A stretch of 64,000 bases of DNA from Lonsdalea iberica (GCF_002111585.1 NZ_LUTP01000016.1:1-64000), one strand, 5' to 3'. Shown: positions 29,244 to 39,054, counted from the first letter of the stretch. Program-made: numbers and translations. The notes: a model not told the origin generated them from the sequence alone.

Positions 29244-29955
29244 ATTTCAAAACCGTTTGGTCGGCACCGTCATTTTGGTCGCGCTGGGCGTCATCGTGCT
29301 GCCGGGCCTGTTGGACGGCAAGAAAAAACACTATCAGGACGAGTTCGCCGCCATTCCTCTGGTGCCGAAGCCGGAAGATACGCTGGAAGCGGAGTCGCTA
29401 CCGCCGATCACTCAATCTCTGACGTCGCAGTCGCCGGACAGCGCGACGATGCCTAATGAGGATGACAGCGGCGAGGAGATTGAGGGCGACGATCATGCAG
29501 CGAATAGCGCTCCAGACACTGACGCGCCTCAGAGTGCCACGGCGCCTTCTGCCGCTCGGCCTTCCGCGCCATCGTCGACTCCGGTGATTCCGCCGCCGGT
29601 GAAAGCGGAGCCAAAACCCAAGCCGGAAGTGAAAGCGGAAGCCAAACCGAAGCCCGAGGTCAAACCTGCTCCTCGGCCTGTAGAGAATAAACCGGCAGCC
29701 GCGCCGCAGGCCCCGGCAGGGCAGGCTTTCATCGTGCAATTGGGCGCATTGAAAAATGCGGACAAAGTGAATGAGATTGTCGCCAAGCTGCGACTCTCTG
29801 GATTCCGTGCTTACACGGTGCCGTCTTCGCCCGTCTCCGGCCAGATTACCCGCATTTATGTAGGTCCCGACGCCTCGAAGCAGAAGCTACAGTCCTCGTT
29901 GAGCGAACTACAGCAGATCAGCGGGTTAAGCGGTCAGGTGAAAGCGGCGCATTAG
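29233..29955 (+). CDS. dedD: SPOR-domain cell division protein DedD
   Basis: A 240-residue inner-membrane protein with one N-terminal helix (about 9-27), a long acidic then Lys-Pro-rich periplasmic linker (repeated KPKPEVKAE-type units near 125-145) and a C-terminal SPOR domain (about 165-240) that binds denuded glycan strands at the septum. DedD supports constriction together with FtsN. ATG 29233 has GGAG nine bases upstream and overlaps the end of folC. Confidence 0.93.
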   Translation: MASKFQNRLVGTVILVALGVIVLPGLLDGKKKHYQDEFAAIPLVPKPEDTLEAESLPPITQSLTSQSPDSATMPNEDDSGEEIEGDDHAANSAPDTDAPQSATAPSAARPSAPSSTPVIPPPVKAEPKPKPEVKAEAKPKPEVKPAPRPVENKPAAAPQAPAGQAFIVQLGALKNADKVNEIVAKLRLSGFRAYTVPSSPVSGQITRIYVGPDASKQKLQSSLSELQQISGLSGQVKAAH

Positions 29956-30101
29956 CGCCTGATGGCGTCATGAGGAGGCCGGAGTGGCAGATAGCGTTGC
30001 GGGGAAAACCCGATGTTATCGCCTTTTTTCGGTATCTTCATGGCCCTTCAGCGGTTTTCTCGTTAGCCGATGGATTGACACATTTAGGGCGGAATTCCGG
30101 T

Positions 30102-30117
30102 ACGCAAACGTTTTCTT
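30102..30117 (+). promoter_or_regulatory. PurR operator upstream of cvpA-purF
   Basis: ACGCAAACGTTTTCTT matches the PurR consensus ACGCAAACGTTTGCGT, perfectly in the left and central part. As in E. coli it lies just upstream of a -10-like TAGAAT (30125-30130). PurR with hypoxanthine or guanine would repress cvpA-purF. Confidence 0.88.
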
Positions 30118-30191
30118 TTTCTGATAGAATGCGCCGCGAACAGGATGAGCCGCGTATGTCGATGGTTATGGTTCTTTAAGTAGGATAGTTC

Positions 30192-30683
30192 ATGGTTTGG
30201 GTGGATTACGTCATTATCGGCATTATTGGATTCTCGGCTCTGGTCAGTTTGATTCGAGGATTTGTCCGTGAAGCGCTCTCGCTGGTGACCTGGGGATGCG
30301 CGTTTTTCATTGCCAGTCACTACTATGGCTATTTGGCGGGGTACTTCTCCCGTTTTGAGGATGAACTGGTTCGCAACGGCATCGCTATCGCCATTCTGTT
30401 TATTGCGACGTTGATTGTGGGAGCCATCGTCAATTATGCGATCGGCTCCCTGGTTGAGCGAACCGGGCTGTCGGGCACCGATCGCGTGCTGGGCGTTTGC
30501 TTTGGCGCCTTGCGCGGGGTCTTGATTGTCTCTGCAATCTTGTTCTTTCTGGATACCTTCACCGGGTTTTCCCAGAGCGTCGACTGGAAGCAGTCCCAGT
30601 TGATCCCGCAGTTCAGCTATATCATCAGGTGGTTCTTTGACTACTTGCAAAGCACGTCGAGTTTCTTGCCGCGGCACCTCTAG
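30192..30683 (+). CDS. cvpA: Colicin V production protein CvpA
   Basis: A 163-residue inner-membrane protein with about four helices, similar to E. coli CvpA (162). It starts MVWVDYVIIGIIGFSALVSL and contains the conserved FVREALSLVTWG region. It was named for its need in colicin V export from plasmid-bearing cells and is linked to envelope homeostasis and bile resistance in other studies. It is the first gene of the PurR-controlled cvpA-purF operon. Confidence 0.93.
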   Translation: MVWVDYVIIGIIGFSALVSLIRGFVREALSLVTWGCAFFIASHYYGYLAGYFSRFEDELVRNGIAIAILFIATLIVGAIVNYAIGSLVERTGLSGTDRVLGVCFGALRGVLIVSAILFFLDTFTGFSQSVDWKQSQLIPQFSYIIRWFFDYLQSTSSFLPRHL

Positions 30684-30713
30684 TCGCGGTAGCGCTGATG
30701 AGGAAAAAACAAC

Positions 30714-32230
30714 ATGTGCGGTATTGTCGGTATCGCCGGCGTCACGCCGGTCAACCAGTCGATTTATGACGCGTTAACGGTGTTACAACACCGTGGGCAG
30801 GATGCCGCAGGCATCGTAACAATAGATGCTCATCACTGTTTTCGCCTGCGTAAGGCAAACGGTCTGGTCAAAGATGTTTTTGAAGCACGGCACATGCAAC
30901 GCCTGCAGGGGAATATGGGGCTCGGCCATGTGCGTTATCCCACGGCGGGTAGTTCCAGCGCATCGGAAGCGCAGCCTTTCTACGTCAACTCTCCTTTCGG
31001 AATTACGCTGGCCCACAACGGCAACCTGACCAATGCACACGAGCTGCGTCAGAAGCTGTTTGAACAGGGTCGCCGCCACGTCAACACGACGTCTGATTCG
31101 GAAATTCTGCTCAATATTTTCGCCAAAGAACTGGACCGTTTTCAGCACTACCCGCTGGAGCCTGACAACATCTTCGCCGCCGTTGCCGCCATGCATCAGC
31201 AGATCCGCGGTGCCTATGCCTGCGTCAGTATGATTATCGGGCACGGCTTGGTGGCCTTCCGCGACCCCAACGGGATCCGTCCGCTGGTCATCGGTAAACG
31301 CACGCTGGAAGATGGGCGCAACGAATATATGGTGGCGTCCGAGAGTGTGGCGCTGGACACGCTGGGCTTTGAATTCCTGCGCGATGTGGCGCCGGGCGAG
31401 GCGATCTACATTACGGATAAGGGCCAGCTGTACACCCGTCAGTGCGCGGAAAATCCCAAACATCATCCGTGCCTGTTCGAGTATGTCTATTTCGCGCGCC
31501 CCGACTCATTTATCGACAAAATTTCGGTCTACAGCGCCCGCGTACGCATGGGGCAGAAGCTGGGCGAGAAAATCGCGCGCTGCTGGGAAGATCTGGATAT
31601 CGACGTGGTGATCCCTATTCCGGAAACCTCGTGCGATATCGCGCTCGAAATCGCTCGCATCATTGATAAGCCATACCGCCAGGGCTTTGTGAAAAACCGC
31701 TATGTCGGGCGCACGTTTATCATGCCGGGACAGGAGACGCGGGTGAAATCCGTGCGTCGTAAGCTGAACGCCAACCGCGCTGAGTTCCGTGATAAAAACG
31801 TGCTGTTGGTGGATGACTCCATCGTGCGAGGCACCACCTCTCAGCAGATTGTCGAGATGGCCAGGGATGCTGGCGCCAAGCGCGTCTATCTCGCCTCCGC
31901 TGCGCCGGAAATTCGCTTCCCGAATGTTTATGGCATCGATATGCCGAGCGTAAACGAGCTGATTGCCCACGGAAGAGAAGTGGAGGAGATCTGCGAGCTT
32001 ATCGGCGCCGACGCCTGATTTTCCAGGATCTCTCAGACCTGGTTGAGGCCGTACGCGACGACAATCCGGATATTACCCAGTTCGAATGCTCCGTCTTTAA
32101 CGGCATTTATGTCACGCATGATGTGGATCAAGGCTATCTGGACTATCTTGAAGGTCTGCGCAACGACGATGCGCAGGTGCTGCGCAGCAAGAGCGAAGTC
32201 GAAGATCTGGAGATGCATAACGAAGGCTGA
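30714..32230 (+). pseudogene. purF: Amidophosphoribosyltransferase PurF, frameshifted near the C-terminus
   Basis: The first 433 codons match E. coli PurF: Cys2 nucleophile in MCGIVGIAG, the glutaminase domain, and the PRPP loop [11 protein letters not shown] near residues 364-375. After GCCGAC the expected GGC codon reads GC (32013-32014), giving TGA at 32016-32018 and a 434-residue product. Adding one base restores CTGATTTTCCAGGAT... and 71 further codons to TGA 32228-32230, ending LEMHNEG. The repaired length is exactly 505, equal to E. coli. PurF commits PRPP to purine synthesis. The lesion is either a real recent mutation causing C-terminal loss or a sequence error. Confidence 0.9.
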
Positions 32231-32255
32231 CGGAACGCTTTACGTTTCCTTCAGT

Positions 32256-32289
32256 AAGGGAGTGCCTATCGGTACTCCCTTTATTTTTG
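32256..32289 (+). terminator. Rho-independent terminator of cvpA-purF
   Basis: AAGGGAGT (32256-32263) pairs with ACTCCCTT (32274-32281); the inner GCC/GGT extends the stem, leaving a four-base loop. TTATTTTT follows. Confidence 0.88.
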
Positions 32290-32368
32290 CATCTTGCCAA
32301 TCATGGACGGATGCGGCACAGTCTGCGCTGACGATGTGAATGCAGGTCTATCCTGTTTAAGGAAGGGT

Positions 32369-32938
32369 ATGAAGCGACTGATTATTGGTATTTCCGGCGC
32401 CAGTGGGGTGATTTACGGCGTGCGCCTGTTACAGGTGCTGCAGCCGTTGGACGAAATAGAAACCCACCTGGTGATGAGCCCGGCCGCGCGACAGACGCTG
32501 GCTCTGGAAACCGATCTCAGCGTGCGCGATGTTCAGTCGATGGCGGATGTGGTGCACGATTGCCGCGACATCGCCGCCAGCATTTCTTCCGGTTCTTTCA
32601 AAACCGCCGGTATGGCGATTTTGCCGTGCTCCATCAAAACGCTGTCCGGCATAGCCCACAGCTATACCGATAGCCTACTGACCCGCGCGGCGGACGTGAT
32701 GCTGAAGGAGCGACGTCCTATCGTGCTGTGCGTACGAGAAACGCCATTACATTTGGGCCATCTGCGATTGATGACCACGGCCGCTGAAATGGGCGCGGTG
32801 ATTATGCCGCCGGTGCCTGCGTTTTATCATCGCCCGCAAACTGTGCAACAAATCATCGATCAGACCGTCAATCGCGTGCTTGACCAATTCGATATTTCCC
32901 TGCCGGAAGATCTGTTCACGCGTTGGGGTAGTGCTTAA
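32369..32938 (+). CDS. ubiX: Flavin prenyltransferase UbiX
   Basis: A 189-residue enzyme, the same length as in E. coli. It attaches a dimethylallyl group to FMN to make prenylated FMN, the cofactor of decarboxylase UbiD in ubiquinone synthesis. The FMN-binding N-terminus GISGASGVIYG (residues 7-17) and the SSGSFKTAGMAILPCS and VLCVRETPLH blocks are conserved. ATG 32369 follows AAGGAAGG. Confidence 0.95.
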   Translation: MKRLIIGISGASGVIYGVRLLQVLQPLDEIETHLVMSPAARQTLALETDLSVRDVQSMADVVHDCRDIAASISSGSFKTAGMAILPCSIKTLSGIAHSYTDSLLTRAADVMLKERRPIVLCVRETPLHLGHLRLMTTAAEMGAVIMPPVPAFYHRPQTVQQIIDQTVNRVLDQFDISLPEDLFTRWGSA

Positions 32939-33026
32939 GTGGTTAATCTATAACCAGAAAAAAATAACAATGCGTGAATGACGCAGTAGCCGATGCAGTG
33001 ACCCGTCATGCCTTCTTATGTTGCAT

Positions 33027-33066
33027 TGCTCTGTTTCGGTGCGACCATCTGCTTTGTTATGGTGCG
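33027..33066 (+). promoter_or_regulatory. Two NtrC-like enhancer sites
   Basis: TGCTCTGTTTCGGTGCG (33027-33043) and TGCTTTGTTATGGTGCG (33050-33066) each match the NtrC consensus TGCACCN5GGTGCA at nine or ten of twelve fixed positions, including the two outer TGC and GGTGC cores. They are direct copies 23 bases apart, about two helical turns, and lie about 126-165 bases upstream of the sigma-54 promoter. Confidence 0.7.
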
Positions 33067-33119
33067 AATTATTATTTCCCTCGTCTTTCCCTCGTCCAAT
33101 CTGATGGTACACCACGGGT

Positions 33120-33132
33120 AATCAATTGATTA
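33120..33132 (+). promoter_or_regulatory. IHF binding site
   Basis: AATCAATTGATTA matches the IHF core WATCAANNNNTTR at every position and lies between the NtrC-like sites and the sigma-54 promoter, where a DNA bend would bring activator and polymerase together. Confidence 0.65.
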
Positions 33133-33191
33133 GAGAAGTGGAAAACCGCGTGTGACGCCCGTCGCGGGGCTATCAGACTCTCTCGATAAAC

Positions 33192-33207
33192 TGGCATGAA
33201 AACTGCA
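33192..33207 (+). promoter_or_regulatory. Sigma-54 promoter of the his transport operon
   Basis: TGGCATGAAAACTGCA matches the -24/-12 consensus TGGCACGN4TTGCA with the invariant GG and GC exactly 12 positions apart. It stands 113 bases before the transporter's first ATG. The Salmonella argT promoter is likewise nitrogen-controlled. Confidence 0.8.
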
Positions 33208-33319
33208 GAGTTGAAGCCTGTACTACACACATGACTGGCACGATAGCGTTGGTGATTAAAAAGCATTCAAATCTGATCGTTCGTGTTGATGTTCCATCAC
33301 TGGTGATAAGGGTAACTCG

Positions 33320-34099
33320 ATGAAAAGCGGATTGAAATTTTTACCTTTGGCGTTAATTTTAGCGGCAGGCTCCGCCTTCGCGGCCATTCCGAAGGAGATC
33401 AAGATCGGTACGGATCCAACTTATGCGCCGTTTGAATCCAAAAACGCCAGCGGCGAACTGATAGGGTTCGATATCGATCTGGCAAAAGAGATGTGCAAGC
33501 GCATGGAAGCCAAGTGCACGTTCGTTGAAAGCGACTTCGATTCACTGATCCCGTCGCTGAAGGCGAAGAAGATTGACGCCATCATCTCTTCACTCTCTAT
33601 TACGCAAAAACGTCTGCAGGAAATCGCGTTTACCGAAAAACTCTATGCCGCCAACGCGCGCCTGATCGCCGCCAAAGGCTCCCCGATTCAGCCTACGTTG
33701 GACGCTCTTCGCGGTAAACGCGTCGGCGTCTTGCAGGCTTCCACTCAGGAATCGTACGCTAACGTTCACTGGCAGCCGAAGGGCGTGGATGTCGTGGCTT
33801 ATCAAAATCAGGATCTGATCTACGCCGATCTCGTGGCGGGCCGTATTGATGCCGCGTTCCAGGATGAAGTCGCCGCGAGCGAAGGCTTCCTAAAACAGGA
33901 TGCGGGTAAAGACTACGCCTTTGCCGGACCGGCGGTGAAAGACAACGCGCTGTTCGGCATCGGCACCGGCATGGGATTGCGCAAGGATGAAACTGAGCTG
34001 AAAGCCGCGTTGGACAAGGCTTTCGAATCTATGCGCAAAGACGGAACCTACGACACCCTGGCGAAGAAATATTTTGATTTCAATGTTTATGGCGACTAA
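33320..34099 (+). CDS. hisJ: Periplasmic histidine / Lys-Arg-Orn binding protein (HisJ/ArgT type)
   Basis: A 259-residue solute-binding protein with a signal peptide (residues 1-21, cut before AIPKEIKIG). It delivers basic amino acids and histidine to the HisQMP transporter. The sequence mixes traits of the two E. coli paralogues: [13 protein letters not shown] and [10 protein letters not shown] resemble HisJ, while [27 protein letters not shown] and the FNVYGD end resemble ArgT. Only one binding protein gene is present where E. coli has argT and hisJ in tandem. Gene symbol is therefore a best guess. Confidence 0.88.
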   Translation: MKSGLKFLPLALILAAGSAFAAIPKEIKIGTDPTYAPFESKNASGELIGFDIDLAKEMCKRMEAKCTFVESDFDSLIPSLKAKKIDAIISSLSITQKRLQEIAFTEKLYAANARLIAAKGSPIQPTLDALRGKRVGVLQASTQESYANVHWQPKGVDVVAYQNQDLIYADLVAGRIDAAFQDEVAASEGFLKQDAGKDYAFAGPAVKDNALFGIGTGMGLRKDETELKAALDKAFESMRKDGTYDTLAKKYFDFNVYGD

Positions 34100-34168
34100 T
34101 TGCCACGAATACGACGTCTGCCTGTGATGCAGGCAGACGGTCTGCTTTCTCTGGAACGGATATCACTG

Positions 34169-34858
34169 ATGCTGCATGGCTACTCTGAACTCATCATCGA
34201 GGGTTCACGCCTGACGTTGCAACTGGCCGTCTGCTCGTTGCTGCTCTCGCTGGCGATCGGGCTGGTCGGCGCCAGCGCCAAGCTTTCCTCCCGCCGGCTG
34301 CTCTCCGGCGTGTTCACCGGCTATACCACTTTGATTCGCGGCATCCCCGATCTGGTTTTGATGCTATTGATTTTCTACGGATTACAGATTGTGCTGAACG
34401 ACCTGACGGAAATCATTGGCATGTCGCAAGTCGATATCGATCCGATGGCTGCCGGTATCATTACGCTGGGCTTTATCTACGGCGCCTATTTTACCGAGAC
34501 CTTTCGCGGCGCTTTTCTCGCCGTTTCACGCGGAGAGATTGAGGCAGCCGTGGCCTTCGGCTTCACACCGCTGCAAGTCTTTCGACGCATTATGTTCCCG
34601 TCGATGATGCGCTTTGCGCTGCCGGGGATCGGCAACAACTGGCAGGTGATTCTAAAAGCCACGGCGCTCGTCTCCCTGCTGGGGCTCAACGATGTCATCA
34701 AAGCGACGCAGCTCGCGGGGAAGGGCACGCATGAGCCGTTCTATTTCGCGATGGTCGCTGGAGCGATGTACCTGATTTTTACCACTGTCTCCAATGGCGT
34801 GCTGTGGTGGTTGGAACGACGCTATTCGCAGGGAGTGAAAAAAATTAATTATGAGTGA
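34169..34858 (+). CDS. hisQ: Histidine ABC transporter permease HisQ
   Basis: A 229-residue inner-membrane permease with about five helices (228 in E. coli). The start MLHGYSELIIEGSRLTLQLA matches the family, and the EAAVAFGFTPLQVFRRIM block is the cytoplasmic EAA loop that docks on the ATPase. ATG 34169 has GGAACGGA nearby. It pairs with HisM, whose start overlaps its end. Confidence 0.94.
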   Translation: MLHGYSELIIEGSRLTLQLAVCSLLLSLAIGLVGASAKLSSRRLLSGVFTGYTTLIRGIPDLVLMLLIFYGLQIVLNDLTEIIGMSQVDIDPMAAGIITLGFIYGAYFTETFRGAFLAVSRGEIEAAVAFGFTPLQVFRRIMFPSMMRFALPGIGNNWQVILKATALVSLLGLNDVIKATQLAGKGTHEPFYFAMVAGAMYLIFTTVSNGVLWWLERRYSQGVKKINYE

Positions 34859-35567
34859 GATCCTGCAACAATACTGGCAATCCTTGCTGTGGAGCGACGG
34901 TTATCGTATGACCGGGCTGGCGATGACGCTGTGGCTGCTGATTATCTCGGTCGTTATTGGCGGGGCCATGGCCATTCCGCTGGCGATCGCACGCGTATCG
35001 TCACGGCGACGTTTCTGGCTGCCGGTCTGGACCTTCACCTACATTTTCCGCGGCACACCGCTGTATGTTCAGCTGCTGGTGTTCTACACCGGGGTTTATA
35101 GCCTGGAAATCGTTCGCGGAACGGACATGCTGAACGCCTTTTTCCGTAGTGGAATGAACTGCGCTGTCCTGGCGTTGGCGCTGAATACCTGCGCTTATAC
35201 CACCGAGATTTTCGCGGGCGCCATTCGCTCTATTCCCAGCGGCGAAATCGACGCGGCGCGGGCCTACGGCTTTTCCCGCTTCAAGCTGTATCGCTGCATT
35301 ATTTTGCCCGGCGCACTGCGCATCGCGCTGCCGGCGTACAGCAATGAAGTGATTTTAATGCTGCACTCAACGGCGCTGGCTTTCACCGTGACGGTGCCGG
35401 ACATTCTGAAAATCGCCCGTGACATCAATGCCGCCACCTATCAGCCGTTTTATGCCTTCGGCATCGCGGCTGTCATGTATCTCGCGATTTCGTTCGTGCT
35501 GATTGGCCTGTTCCGCAGAGCGGAACGCCGCTGGTTACGTCATCTACATACCCGCGGCACTCACTAA
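34851..35567 (+). CDS. hisM: Histidine ABC transporter permease HisM
   Basis: A 238-residue permease matching E. coli HisM (238). It has the polar-amino-acid permease pattern with [16 protein letters not shown] and the EAA-type loop [19 protein letters not shown]. It overlaps hisQ by eight bases, indicating coupled translation. With HisQ it forms the membrane channel through which HisP-driven import occurs. Confidence 0.95.
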   Translation: MSEILQQYWQSLLWSDGYRMTGLAMTLWLLIISVVIGGAMAIPLAIARVSSRRRFWLPVWTFTYIFRGTPLYVQLLVFYTGVYSLEIVRGTDMLNAFFRSGMNCAVLALALNTCAYTTEIFAGAIRSIPSGEIDAARAYGFSRFKLYRCIILPGALRIALPAYSNEVILMLHSTALAFTVTVPDILKIARDINAATYQPFYAFGIAAVMYLAISFVLIGLFRRAERRWLRHLHTRGTH

Positions 35568-35583
35568 AATGCAGGAAAAGAAC

Positions 35584-36357
35584 ATGCAGGACACCAAACT
35601 GGTGGTTACCGAACTCCATAAGCGCTATGGGGAGCACGAAGTACTGAAAGGAATCTCATTACAGGCCAGGGCGGGTGATGTTATCTCAATTATCGGCTCA
35701 TCAGGGTCGGGTAAAAGCACGCTGCTGCGTTGCATCAATTTCCTCGAGCGGCCTTACGAAGGGTCCATTCATGTCAACGGACAGGAAATCCGGATGGTGC
35801 GTGATAAAGACGGTCAGCTGAAAATATTCGATAAAAAACAACTCCAGCTGTTGCGGACGCGCTTAACTATGGTATTTCAGCATTTCAACCTGTGGAGCTT
35901 CATGACGGCACGGGAAAACGTCATGGAAGCGCCCATAAAGGTGCTGGGACTGAGCAAGGTCCAAGCCCGGCAACGGGCTGAGTTTTATTTGAATAAAGTG
36001 GGGATGAGCGGCGCGTCGCAGGATCGCTATCCGGCCGACCTCTCCGGCGGACAGCAGCAGCGGGTGTCTATCGCCCGCGCGCTGGCGATGGAGCCGGACG
36101 TGCTGCTGTTTGATGAGCCAACATCGGCGCTGGATCCTGAACTGGTGGGCGAGGTGTTGCGCATCATGCAGCAACTGGCGGAAGAGGGGAAAACGATGGT
36201 GGTGGTGACGCATGAAATGGAGTTTGCCCGCCACGTCTCAAACCATGTCATTTTCCTGCATCAGGGCGTAGTGGAAGAAGAGGGGACGCCGGAGCAGCTG
36301 TTTGGCAACCCGCAAAGTCCGCGCCTGAAGCAGTTTTTGTCAGGCGCGTTGAAGTAG
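35584..36357 (+). CDS. hisP: Histidine ABC transporter ATPase HisP
   Basis: A 257-residue ATPase, the same length as E. coli HisP. Walker [10 protein letters not shown] is at residues 38-46, the signature LSGGQQQR at 153-160, Walker B LLFDE at 174-178 and the switch His in VVVTHEM. A homodimer drives HisQM. ATG 35584 is chosen because AGGAAAAG lies just upstream; ATG 35569 in frame would add five residues. It is the last gene of the operon. Confidence 0.95.
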   Translation: MQDTKLVVTELHKRYGEHEVLKGISLQARAGDVISIIGSSGSGKSTLLRCINFLERPYEGSIHVNGQEIRMVRDKDGQLKIFDKKQLQLLRTRLTMVFQHFNLWSFMTARENVMEAPIKVLGLSKVQARQRAEFYLNKVGMSGASQDRYPADLSGGQQQRVSIARALAMEPDVLLFDEPTSALDPELVGEVLRIMQQLAEEGKTMVVVTHEMEFARHVSNHVIFLHQGVVEEEGTPEQLFGNPQSPRLKQFLSGALK

Positions 36358-36378
36358 CCGCGTTTGGAGTCTGTGGCT

Positions 36379-37284
36379 TCAGCCGGTATGGTTGATCAGA
36401 TTATCGATCGCTTCATCCAGCTCGAAGAAGCGAAAGCCGAAGCCGGCGCTTTCCAGCCGCTGGGGAACGGCGCGTTGTCCGTCGAGGATCAGCGTTGCCG
36501 CTTCTCCCATCATCAGCTTCAGCGCGAAAGCTGGCGCGCGTAGTATGCCTGGTCGATGCAGCACATGAGCCAGGATCGCGCTGAACTTCTCGTTTCGCGC
36601 TGGGTAGGGCGAGCAGAAGTTGAAGGGGCCGCGTAACTCGGGGGACTCCAGCAAATAAAGTATACCGTTCACCATATCGTCGATATGAATCCAGGCCATG
36701 TACTGCTTTCCTGATCCCATCGGTCCGCCTAATCCCAATCGGAAAATCGGCAGCATTTTCGCCAGCGCTCCGCCCTCGGTGGACAGGACGATGCCTGTGC
36801 GTACTAGGCAGACGCGTGTTTTGTCGCTTTCAGCCGCCTGAGCCAATGCTTCCCAACGAGCGCACAGGCGGTGAGTAAACTCATCGTGCGGGGTTTCATC
36901 CTCGGTCACCAGAGCCTGTCCCTGATTGCCGTAAAAACCTACGGCTGAACCTGAAATCAGTACCGAAGGGGGCGCCGTGCTGTTCTTAATCAGCGTCGCC
37001 AACTGCTCGGTCAGTTTCCAGCGGCTTTGGCAGAGCCGCTCTTTCTGTTCCGGCGTCCAACGTTTGTCGGCAATCGGCGCACCGGCCAGATTGATGACGG
37101 CATCGAACTCATCCAACGACGTTTTGCCTTCCAGACTGGGCCAGTAATTGACCTGATCGCCCAGAGCGTCTCGCGCTTTTTCCGGACTGCGGGTCAGCAC
37201 GGTAATTGTATGTGAGAGCGTCAGTAGCCGCTGAATCAGATACCGGCCGATAAGCCCGGTTCCGCCTGTGATTAAAAGTCGCAT
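36379..37284 (-). CDS. yfcH: SDR-family NAD(P)-binding protein YfcH
   Basis: A 301-residue epimerase-like protein of the atypical SDR39U1 group. The nucleotide-binding GGTGLIG is at residues 7-13, and [16 protein letters not shown] and [12 protein letters not shown] are conserved family blocks. The reaction is not established. ATG 37284 has GAGG eight bases upstream; an upstream ATG in frame is not needed. It converges on hisP. folX, yfcG and yfcF, its neighbours in E. coli, are absent. Confidence 0.9.
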   Translation of the reverse strand: MRLLITGGTGLIGRYLIQRLLTLSHTITVLTRSPEKARDALGDQVNYWPSLEGKTSLDEFDAVINLAGAPIADKRWTPEQKERLCQSRWKLTEQLATLIKNSTAPPSVLISGSAVGFYGNQGQALVTEDETPHDEFTHRLCARWEALAQAAESDKTRVCLVRTGIVLSTEGGALAKMLPIFRLGLGGPMGSGKQYMAWIHIDDMVNGILYLLESPELRGPFNFCSPYPARNEKFSAILAHVLHRPGILRAPAFALKLMMGEAATLILDGQRAVPQRLESAGFGFRFFELDEAIDNLINHTG

Positions 37285-37538
37285 TTTAAAGCCTCGCTGC
37301 ATGTCGAAATGAGGTCATCGCCGTAACCGACAAAAGATCATCTAATGTTAAGTATAAGGGACCATGCTCTTTTTGCTGCCGTACTCGGCGATATAACAAG
37401 GCTCATCGCATGCTTTTAGCGCTATCGAGTTTAAGAGTGAGTGAATCGTCAAATTTTGGCGTTATTAGCCGCTAAGCATCATGGGGCTTTTTGGTAAACT
37501 CATCGTCAGAACAGTTTACGATCCTTTGGGAGTACGCT

Positions 37539-38090
37539 ATGAAACTCATGTTTGCCTCCGATCTGCATGGCTCGCTGGCCGCCACGGAAAAAGTGCTGGA
37601 AACTTTCGAACAATCTGAAGCACGCTGGCTGATACTGCTGGGCGATTTTCTGAATCATGGCCCACGTAATCCGCTGCCGCAAAACTATCAACCTGCGCAG
37701 GTGGCCACACGTCTGAATGCGTATGCGTCCCGCATTATCGCCGTACGCGGTAACTGCGACAGCGAAGTCGATCAGATGCTGCTGCATTTCCCTATCACCG
37801 CGCCCTGGCAGCAAGTGCTATTGCCAACGAACCGGCTCTTCCTGACTCACGGACATCTGTATAATCCAGACCAGCAGCCGCCATTAAATAATGGCGATGT
37901 GCTGGCTTACGGCCATACGCATATCCCTCAGGCGGAACGTCGTGGAGAGATTTACTGTTTCAATCCCGGTTCCGTCAGCCTGCCGAAAGGCGGTTACCCG
38001 GCCAGCTACGGTCTGTTGGACGCAGGGGTGTTGAAGGTTGTGCCTTTGGAGGGGGGTGACCCTATTGCGCAGGTGGCGATTACAAACTAA
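37539..38090 (+). CDS. yfcE: Metallophosphodiesterase YfcE
   Basis: A 183-residue manganese-dependent phosphodiesterase of the MJ0936 type. The metal-binding set is complete: Asp8 and His10 (SDLHGS), Asp36 (GDFLNHG), Asn72 (RGNCD), His104 (LTHGH) and His126/His128 (YGHTHIP). E. coli YfcE hydrolyses model phosphodiesters; the natural substrate is unknown. ATG 37539 follows GGGAG. Confidence 0.93.
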   Translation: MKLMFASDLHGSLAATEKVLETFEQSEARWLILLGDFLNHGPRNPLPQNYQPAQVATRLNAYASRIIAVRGNCDSEVDQMLLHFPITAPWQQVLLPTNRLFLTHGHLYNPDQQPPLNNGDVLAYGHTHIPQAERRGEIYCFNPGSVSLPKGGYPASYGLLDAGVLKVVPLEGGDPIAQVAITN

Positions 38091-38283
38091 TTTAGCTTTA
38101 CGCTGCTTAAAGGTCGTGGTGGCGTTAGCACCGTAGGTCTGCGTGCTGTTGAGACCAGACCGTATTTTCATGCCTGGCTGTAAGAAAAATCATGTGTGTA
38201 TCGAGATCTCACTAAAGGCAGCCGGGGCCGATTATTGAATAACAAGTGCGCGTGATATCGCGTCAAGGCAAGGGTTTCAGAGG

Positions 38284-38886
38284 ATGGCGGAACAAATTCA
38301 GACCACGGGTACAGAGTGGGTGGATATCGTTAGCGAAGATAACGAAGTTATCGGGCAGGCTAGCCGTCAACAGATGCGCGCTCAACGTCTGCGCCATCGC
38401 GCGACCTATATCGTCGTTCACAACGGGATGGGGCAGGTTCTGGTACAGCGTCGTACAGACACGAAGGATTTTTATCCGGGATGGCTGGATGCCACGGCAG
38501 GCGGCGTGGTGCAAAGTGGCGAAAATATGCTGGAATCTGCCCGCCGCGAAGCCGAAGAAGAGCTGGGCATTGCTGGCGTACCGCTGGCTGAGCATGGGCT
38601 GTTTTACTACGAAAGTGAGGACTGCCGCGTGTGGGGCGCGTTATTTAGCTGCGTAAGCCACGGGCCATTCGCGCTACAGGAAGAAGAGGTCGCGGAAGTC
38701 AGTTGGGCGACGCCGGAACAGATCACGGCGCGTTGCGACGAGTTCACGCCGGATTCGCTGAAGGCGCTGTCGCTCTGGCTCAGTCGGAATACGACCGGCG
38801 AACGTATGGCATCCACCCCGCGCACGACCAAACCACAGGCGGTGAAGACAAGCGACGGCGAGTCGGACGCGGCGAACAAGGCTTAA
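38284..38886 (+). CDS. yfcD: Nudix hydrolase YfcD
   Basis: A 200-residue Nudix hydrolase with the full box GX5EX7REUXEEXGU at residues 74-96 (Gly74, Glu80, Arg88, Glu89, Glu92, Glu93). It resembles isopentenyl-diphosphate isomerase-like Nudix proteins, but the substrate is unknown. The C-terminus is about 20 residues longer than in E. coli (180), a charged Thr/Lys-rich tail. Its message ends at the bidirectional terminator 39004-39036; yfcC, found here in E. coli, is absent. Confidence 0.9.
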   Translation: MAEQIQTTGTEWVDIVSEDNEVIGQASRQQMRAQRLRHRATYIVVHNGMGQVLVQRRTDTKDFYPGWLDATAGGVVQSGENMLESARREAEEELGIAGVPLAEHGLFYYESEDCRVWGALFSCVSHGPFALQEEEVAEVSWATPEQITARCDEFTPDSLKALSLWLSRNTTGERMASTPRTTKPQAVKTSDGESDAANKA

Positions 38887-38996
38887 CGCTCAGCGCGAAT
38901 ATGGTTCACGAGTGAATAATCAGCGGTAGTTTGCATGTGGCAGACCGCCGCGACTGACGATCTTTCTATGCCAGAGCCCCTGTCTCGCAAGCGAGC

Positions 38997-39036
38997 CAAA
39001 AAAAACGCCAGTCCACTGCTGAACTGGCGTTTTTTG
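38997..39036. terminator. Bidirectional terminator between yfcD and pta
   Basis: AACGCCAGT (39004-39012) and ACTGGCGTT (39023-39031) form a perfect 9-bp stem with a 10-base loop. A-run on the left and T-run on the right allow use from both strands, for yfcD and for ackA-pta. Confidence 0.92.
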
Positions 39037-39054
39037 TGCGTGGTTTACGCAAAG

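Noticed and set aside
32010-32020. Programmed ribosomal frameshift in purF
   Set aside because: No slippery heptamer or downstream stimulatory structure is seen, and PurF is not known to use one; a base deletion or sequence error is simpler.
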